A program made the translations under genes and the position numbers. From Ktedonobacter racemifer DSM 44963 (lineage in GTDB: Bacteria; Chloroflexota; Ktedonobacteria; Ktedonobacterales; Ktedonobacteraceae), in NCBI RefSeq assembly GCF_000178855.1, contig NZ_ADVG01000003.1:1426001-1490000 (forward strand): a stretch of DNA of 64,000 nt. Reading direction: 5' to 3'. Each line of letters opens with the position of its first letter. Position 1 is the first letter of the stretch. Below are positions 63,076 through 64,000 of this stretch, in pieces. The notes beneath the pieces are model-generated. The model was not told the origin of the DNA, searched no databases, and saw only the letters and a program-made list of their open reading frames with translations.

Positions 63076-64000
63076 AGACACTTGTTGGCACCGGCTCGCT
63101 GATCCGCTTGATCTTGCGGCGGGACCGGCTCATACTACTCATCTGGATCGTGGCGTTGGCAGCACTCACGGTTGGAGTCGCGGCAGCCTTACCCAAAACG
63201 TATCCCACCGTTGAGGCGCGCCAGGCATTCACCAACGAGACGACAAACAATCCAACGGAGATCATAATGATAGGACCCGTGTTTGACCCATCCATTGGCG
63301 GCCTTACAGCGTGGCGAACACGAGGCTGGGGCTTGCTTGGATTAGGCCTGGCAAGCCTGCTTACGGTCATTCGTCATACTCGCACTGAAGAGGAATCTGG
63401 CCGACGTGAACTATTGGGTTCGACTGTGGTTGGTCGGCACTCGGCCTTATCGGCCAGCCTGATCGTGACGCTTGCCGCTAACCTGATGGTGGCCGCTCTT
63501 ATCGCCTGTGGATTGTTTGGCCTGGGTCTTCCAGCCTCCGGATCTATCGCGCTTGGATTATCGTTCGCCGCCGCCGGGTGGATTTTCGCCGCGCTGGCAG
63601 GCGTCATAGTTCAGTTGACGACAAGTGCTGGAACAGCCAGGGGAATCGCGGGTGCCTTTCTGGCCCTGTTCTATGTGTTGCGTGCCTTAAGCGATATGCC
63701 TGGCGCCTCCTGGCTGGTGTGGCTGTCGCCATTCAGTTGGGCTGAGGGGGTGAGGCCCTTCGCTCACGAATCCTGGGGCTTATTCGCACCTATGATTGGC
63801 CTTGTCATCATACTCATTGCTGTGGCCTATGTACTTGCCTCACGACGCGACCTTGGCGCTGGCTTACTGCCATCACGGCTCGCCTCTGCTACGGCCTCAC
63901 CAGGCTTGCGGAACGCCCCTGCTCTGACCTGGCGACTACACCGGGGGACGCTACTTATCTGGGTTATCGCCTTTGCCGGGTTTGGTGCGGCTCTAGGTGG
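63072..64000 (+). CDS. ABC-2 type exporter permease (tetronasin-resistance-like), cut by the right edge
   Basis: At least 309 codons from ATG 63072, which overlaps the ATPase stop (ATGA). It starts MKTLVGTGSLIRLILRRDRL, followed by TM1 (ILLIWIVALAALTVGVAAAL), a polar segment with TYPTVEARQAFTNETTNNPT, and further TM helices (LGLGLASLLTVIRH; LIVTLAANLMVAALIACGLF; FAALAGVIVQLTTSAGTARG; MIGLVIILIAVAYVLAS). RHTRTEEESGRRELL is typical of permeases of the polyketide/polyether-resistance exporter group. A second similar half begins near the edge (TWRLHRGTLLIWVIAFAGFG). Confidence 0.9.
   Translation, partial: MKTLVGTGSLIRLILRRDRLILLIWIVALAALTVGVAAALPKTYPTVEARQAFTNETTNNPTEIIMIGPVFDPSIGGLTAWRTRGWGLLGLGLASLLTVIRHTRTEEESGRRELLGSTVVGRHSALSASLIVTLAANLMVAALIACGLFGLGLPASGSIALGLSFAAAGWIFAALAGVIVQLTTSAGTARGIAGAFLALFYVLRALSDMPGASWLVWLSPFSWAEGVRPFAHESWGLFAPMIGLVIILIAVAYVLASRRDLGAGLLPSRLASATASPGLRNAPALTWRLHRGTLLIWVIAFAGFGAALG

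Noticed and set aside
1..64000. CRISPR array
   Set aside because: No series of equal direct repeats with unique spacers was found; repeats in the window are inverted or single pairs.
1..64000. tRNA or rRNA genes
   Set aside because: No cloverleaf-like segment with GGTTCRA-type T-arm or rRNA core motif was recognised by eye; a covariance search would be needed to exclude them.

Overview
The window reads like a chromosomal accessory region of a Ktedonobacter-like Chloroflexota bacterium. This is inferred from gene content, not from a marker gene: GC is moderate, genes are short, independent and heavily regulated (TetR x5, MarR, MerR, HxlR, PadR, WYL and an ECF sigma factor), and there are DinB, DUF3592, DUF6585, GT87 and R2lox proteins. 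IS elements and decaying genes are common, and many genes are followed by very long, near-perfect hairpins. No tRNA, rRNA or CRISPR array was seen.

Layout. 0-7 kb: partial GNAT, two TetR genes, a deazaflavin-type nitroreductase, a Baeyer-Villiger-type monooxygenase, DinB and an FAD-linked oxidase. 7-13.5 kb: a PIG-L deacetylase/glycosidase pair, MerR with its 19-bp-spacer promoter, a membrane protein, a cyclase, DUF3592 and GrpB. 13.4-21.7 kb: TetR with a 65-bp operator palindrome, a groEL remnant split by a tnpB element, a Tat-exported mannanase-like enzyme, a truncated phosphotransferase, and a TetR-P450 pair separated by an iscB element. 21.7-30.9 kb: MarR with a divergent SnoaL-like gene, a large membrane TPR-like protein, R2lox, a GT87 protein, an SGNH hydrolase and an orphan solute-binding lipoprotein. 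31-36.7 kb: a second tnpB element and a three-gene minus-strand run (6-TM HAMP-like protein, ThDP enzyme, KAS III-like protein without the usual Cys). 37-45.8 kb: LLM oxidoreductase, two kinase-like genes, a GC-rich cyclic-nucleotide-domain/TrxR fusion with a UBP zinc finger, and a patch of decayed genes (MBL, enoyl-CoA hydratase, LLM) around an intact SDR and HxlR. 45.9-51.3 kb: WYL regulator, VOC, SDR, an ArsR-GNAT fusion, a PadR/membrane pair and a second DinB. 51.6-55 kb: ECF sigma, a membrane protein with a degenerate DD-peptidase domain, and a lipoprotein with a degenerate PBP transpeptidase domain. 55-64 kb: a frameshifted IS110-family element, a GT87-like protein, a P-loop kinase, DUF6585, GNAT and a TetR-ABC exporter operon cut by the right edge.

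Most interesting are: (1) four mobile elements of families that use guide RNAs (one iscB, two tnpB, one IS110), without a tnpA, two of which sit at exactly readable insertion points; (2) the sigma/pseudo-peptidase/pseudo-PBP operon, a candidate cell-wall or beta-lactam sensing system; (3) the 6-TM sensor/ThDP/KAS-like operon, a candidate small-ketone signalling or biosynthesis cassette; (4) at least three families of dispersed hairpin repeats, one showing compensatory base changes between copies.
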